Shown here: in pieces, positions 52,358 to 54,880 of the stretch
How positions within the stretch are numbered: position 1 is the stretch's first letter
Layout of the letters: each line of letters starts with the position of its first letter
Origin: an uncultured Alphaproteobacteria bacterium
Lineage (GTDB): Bacteria > Pseudomonadota > Alphaproteobacteria > Methylaequorales > Methylaequoraceae
Direction: 5' to 3'
Length of the DNA stretch: 54,880 bases
NCBI GenBank assembly: GCA_902526865.1
Contig: CABZMK010000008.1
Coordinates: 1 to 54,880, forward strand
Made by a program: the position numbers and the translations under genes
The notes under the pieces: generated by a model
What the model saw: the letters and a program-made list of their open reading frames with translations, nothing else
Database searches by the model: none
What the model was told of the DNA's origin: nothing

Positions 52358-53136
52358 TGAATAAAGAAAACAAAGATTTGTCTAGATTTGCAAATTCTTT
52401 TGCAGATATAAGTAAGAAGATTCTTAAAAAAAAATTTTTAATGAAGCATGATATTGAAGAAAAAAAGGACGGATCTTTTGTAACTAATATTGATAAAGAA
52501 ATTGAATTAGTTTTTAGAGAAAAATTAAATAAAGCCTACTCTTCTCATAATGTTTTAGGAGAAGAGTTTGGATTTGATGACAAAAAAGGTGACTTTACTT
52601 GGGTGATTGATCCATTAGACGGCACTCACAATTTTATTGCTGGCAAACCGTTATTTGGCACCTTGATTTCATGTTTAAAAAAAAATGTTCCGATTTTAGG
52701 AATAATAGATATTCCTATTTTAGATCAAAGATGGAGTGGAGGGAAAAATATTGGTGTGAGGCTAAATAGCAAAAAATGTGATCCTTTTTGCCAAAAGAAA
52801 AAATATGAAAATCTTATTGTATCGTCAACCTCACTTTTAATGTTTAATGATAAGCAACAGAAAAGAGTCAAAAACATTTATGGTAAGATTGGATTTCCTG
52901 TTTTCGGAAGCGATTGCTATTCATATGGACTTTTATTATCTGGTAAAATTGATCAGGTAATCGAAGCTCAAATGAAACCATGGGATTTTTTAGCACAGGT
53001 AGCACTTATCAATGAACATGGTGGAATAATAACCGACTGGAATGGCGACGAACTAAATCATGAATCAGATGGAAAAGTTGTTGCATCAATTGAAAAAAAT
53101 CACCATAAAAGAACTCTTAAATATCTTAACCAATAA
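52357..53136 (+). CDS. hisN: Inositol-monophosphatase-family phosphatase, probably histidinol-phosphatase HisN
   Basis: 259 residues. Metal sites: GEEFG, WVIDPLDGTHNFIAGKP and KPWDFLAQVALINEHGG. GSDCYSYGLLLSGKID is the family segment. Alphaproteobacterial members next to a cytochrome c gene are often assigned to histidinol-phosphate hydrolysis, but inositol or sugar phosphates are possible substrates. ATG 52357 is preferred to a TTG one codon upstream. Confidence 0.82.
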   Translation: MNKENKDLSRFANSFADISKKILKKKFLMKHDIEEKKDGSFVTNIDKEIELVFREKLNKAYSSHNVLGEEFGFDDKKGDFTWVIDPLDGTHNFIAGKPLFGTLISCLKKNVPILGIIDIPILDQRWSGGKNIGVRLNSKKCDPFCQKKKYENLIVSSTSLLMFNDKQQKRVKNIYGKIGFPVFGSDCYSYGLLLSGKIDQVIEAQMKPWDFLAQVALINEHGGIITDWNGDELNHESDGKVVASIEKNHHKRTLKYLNQ

Positions 53137-53147
53137 AAAGGCAGACC

Positions 53148-54880
53148 TTGAGAAAAGTTAGTAAGTTTTTATTTATTATTTTAGCATTTTGTTTTAATCA
53201 TTCTTTTAGTTTAGAATATAAACACGGGATAGCCATGCATGGAGACCTAAAATATCCCAAAGATTTTAAAAAATTTGATTATGCAAGCGACAATGCCTTT
53301 CAAGGTGGTACGGTAAAACTTGCCTCTATAGGTACATTTGACAACCTCAACCCTTACATATTAAAAGGCGTTGCAGCTTGGCAAACAACTTATTTATTTG
53401 AAACACTAATGAAATCTTCATTTGATGAGCCTTTTAGCCAGTATGGTCTAATAGCTGAAAGTGTTAAAATCCCAGATAACAGATCCTGGATAATTTTTAA
53501 AATTAGAAAAATAGCTAGATTTTCAAATGATGAAAAAATTAAACCTGAAGATGTAATATTTTCATTTAACACACTAATTTCCAAAGGCCATCCAATTTAT
53601 AAGACTTATTATGGTCAAGTAGATAAAGTAGAAAAAGTTTCTGAAGACGAAGTAAAATTCTCCTTTAAAGGCGATCCTAATCCAGAGTTACCTTTGATTA
53701 TTGGTTATCAACTTCCAATTTTCTCTAAAAAATACTGGGATGGAAAAGATTTTGATAAAACTACTCTTAATCCACCCCTCGGAAGTGGCCCATATTTAGT
53801 TTCAGATCTAAAGCCCGGGAGAAGTTTAACATTGCAAAAGAATCCAAATTACTGGGGAAAAAATATTAATGTTAACATAGGACGATTCAATTTCGATACG
53901 ATTCACACTGACTTTTATAGAGACGAAACCGTAGCTTTAGAAGCATTCAAATCTGGAGCATATGATTTTAAACAAGAGAATTCTTCAAAAAATTGGGCAA
54001 CAGCCTATAAATTTGAAGCAGTAAAGGAAGGAAGGGTCAAAGTTGAAGAAATAAAATATTTTAGACCTAGTGGAATGCAGGGTTTTGCGCTCAATACGAG
54101 AAAATCAATATTCCAAAATAGGAATGTTAGAAAAGCTCTTGGTTATGCATTTGACTTCGAGTGGTCCAACAGAAATTTATTCTATAATGCTTATACTCGA
54201 ACCAAAAGTTTCTTTGATAACTCTGATCTCTCTTCACAAAGTTTACCGAGTAAAGAAGAATTAGTTATTCTAGAAAATTACAGAGGAAAGATTCCTGATG
54301 AAATTTTTACTACTGTATTTTCGCCACCAAGTACCGACGAAGAAAATGGGTTAAGAAACAATTTAAGGATGGCACGAAGATTATTAAAAAAAGAAGGATG
54401 GATTATAAAAGACGATTTACTAATTAAGCAAGAAACTGGTGAAATATTCAAATTTGAAATTCTTTTAAGGTCACCCCTTTTTGAAAGAATTGTTCTTCCG
54501 ATGAAAAGAAATTTAAAAAAATTAGGTATTGAGGTTTCAATAAGGACTGTTCAAGACGACTCTCAGTACATAAGAAGATTGGAAGATTTTGATTATGATA
54601 TGATTGTTGTAAATTATGGATCTATCATCTCTCCAGGAAACGAACAAAAAAATTATTGGGGGTCTTCAACAGCTGACCAACAAGGGAGTCCAAATTACAT
54701 GGGAGTAAAAAATCCTGTTCTCGATGAGATTATTGATAAACTTATAAGTGCAAAATCGAGGAAAGAGTTGGTTACTTACACCAAGGTACTTGACAGAATT
54801 TTATTGTTTAATTACTACCTAATTCCCCAATTTCACATTGGTCATTACAGAGTGGCATATTGGAATAAAATATCCAGACC
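53148..54880 (+). CDS. YejA-like extracellular oligopeptide-binding protein (TTG start; 3' end cut by window)
   Basis: Opens with a TTG at 53148, preceded by AAGG, which starts a signal peptide (RKVSKFLFIILAFCFNHSFS). HGIAMHGDLKYPKDFKKFDYAS and GGTVKLASIGTFDNLNPY are the start of the YejA-type family 5 solute-binding proteins; SDLKPGRSLTLQKNPNYWGKNI and FDTIHTDFYRDETVALEAFKSG are later motifs. About 577 codons are visible, close to full length. It should feed an ABC importer for peptides or microcin C-like compounds; permease genes would follow outside the window. Confidence 0.88.
   Translation, partial: MRKVSKFLFIILAFCFNHSFSLEYKHGIAMHGDLKYPKDFKKFDYASDNAFQGGTVKLASIGTFDNLNPYILKGVAAWQTTYLFETLMKSSFDEPFSQYGLIAESVKIPDNRSWIIFKIRKIARFSNDEKIKPEDVIFSFNTLISKGHPIYKTYYGQVDKVEKVSEDEVKFSFKGDPNPELPLIIGYQLPIFSKKYWDGKDFDKTTLNPPLGSGPYLVSDLKPGRSLTLQKNPNYWGKNINVNIGRFNFDTIHTDFYRDETVALEAFKSGAYDFKQENSSKNWATAYKFEAVKEGRVKVEEIKYFRPSGMQGFALNTRKSIFQNRNVRKALGYAFDFEWSNRNLFYNAYTRTKSFFDNSDLSSQSLPSKEELVILENYRGKIPDEIFTTVFSPPSTDEENGLRNNLRMARRLLKKEGWIIKDDLLIKQETGEIFKFEILLRSPLFERIVLPMKRNLKKLGIEVSIRTVQDDSQYIRRLEDFDYDMIVVNYGSIISPGNEQKNYWGSSTADQQGSPNYMGVKNPVLDEIIDKLISAKSRKELVTYTKVLDRILLFNYYLIPQFHIGHYRVAYWNKISR

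Overview
The window is A+T-rich, tightly packed, and free of insertion sequences, phage genes and CRISPR arrays. The housekeeping half has a gene order familiar from Alphaproteobacteria: rpmH-rnpA-yidC-engB-argB-(HAD)-dapD-dapE, then truA/fmt/def, recR-ybaB-dnaX-ffs, and pheA-kdsB-cytochrome c-hisN. Start and stop codons often overlap, convergent genes overlap or nearly touch, and most divergent gaps are short. I infer a small-genome, probably aquatic alphaproteobacterium. Unlike the well-known SAR11 core, it carries a methylotrophy island. Organism assignment is inference only.

Bases 1-6528 hold genes for the C1 carriers tetrahydromethanopterin (H4MPT) and methylofuran. Rightward are an ATP-grasp ligase (MfnD-like) and an ASKHA-fold MfnF-like protein. 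Leftward is a six-gene operon: dihydroneopterin aldolase, amino-acid-kinase-fold kinase, DmrB-like flavoprotein, DHPS-like protein, DUF447, MfnB. A HisA-like gene is cut by the left edge. The C1-transfer enzymes (Fae, Mtd, Mch, Fhc) are not here and would be expected elsewhere.

Bases 6581-22420 are a lanthanide-type methanol oxidation island: two unrecognised exported proteins, a SoxYZ-like carrier, xoxF (lanthanide DYD motif), xoxG, xoxJ, a cytoplasmic BtuF-like protein, pseudoazurin, pqqABCDE, and a six-gene operon of the 'PQQ-dependent alcohol dehydrogenase system' ABC type (related to Pseudomonas PedA1A2BC, linked to rare-earth-dependent growth). XoxF oxidises methanol in the periplasm, XoxG takes the electrons, PqqA-E make the cofactor, the ABC system may serve metal supply, and H4MPT/methylofuran would carry the formaldehyde carbon. 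No mxaF/mxaI and no regulator gene is seen.

Bases 22471-36102 are ordinary metabolism and maintenance: metZ-apaG-trkH, argF-argD with an ABC permease, recX-mscS, nrdA-nrdB with an NrdR-like box, tRNA-Arg(ACG), a lipoprotein, panB-panC. Bases 36160-54880 hold ggt, the ribosome/RNase P/YidC block, lysine and arginine genes, translation and recombination genes, the SRP RNA, pheA, kdsB, a membrane-anchored cytochrome c, a HisN-like phosphatase, and a yejA-like gene cut by the right edge.

Most notable for follow-up: a similar leader arrangement (GC stem, then ATATTAATC, then a strong ribosome binding site) in front of both xoxF and pqqA; the unrecognised secreted pair at 6581-7752; rnpA starting inside rpmH; and an SRP RNA with an altered conserved domain.
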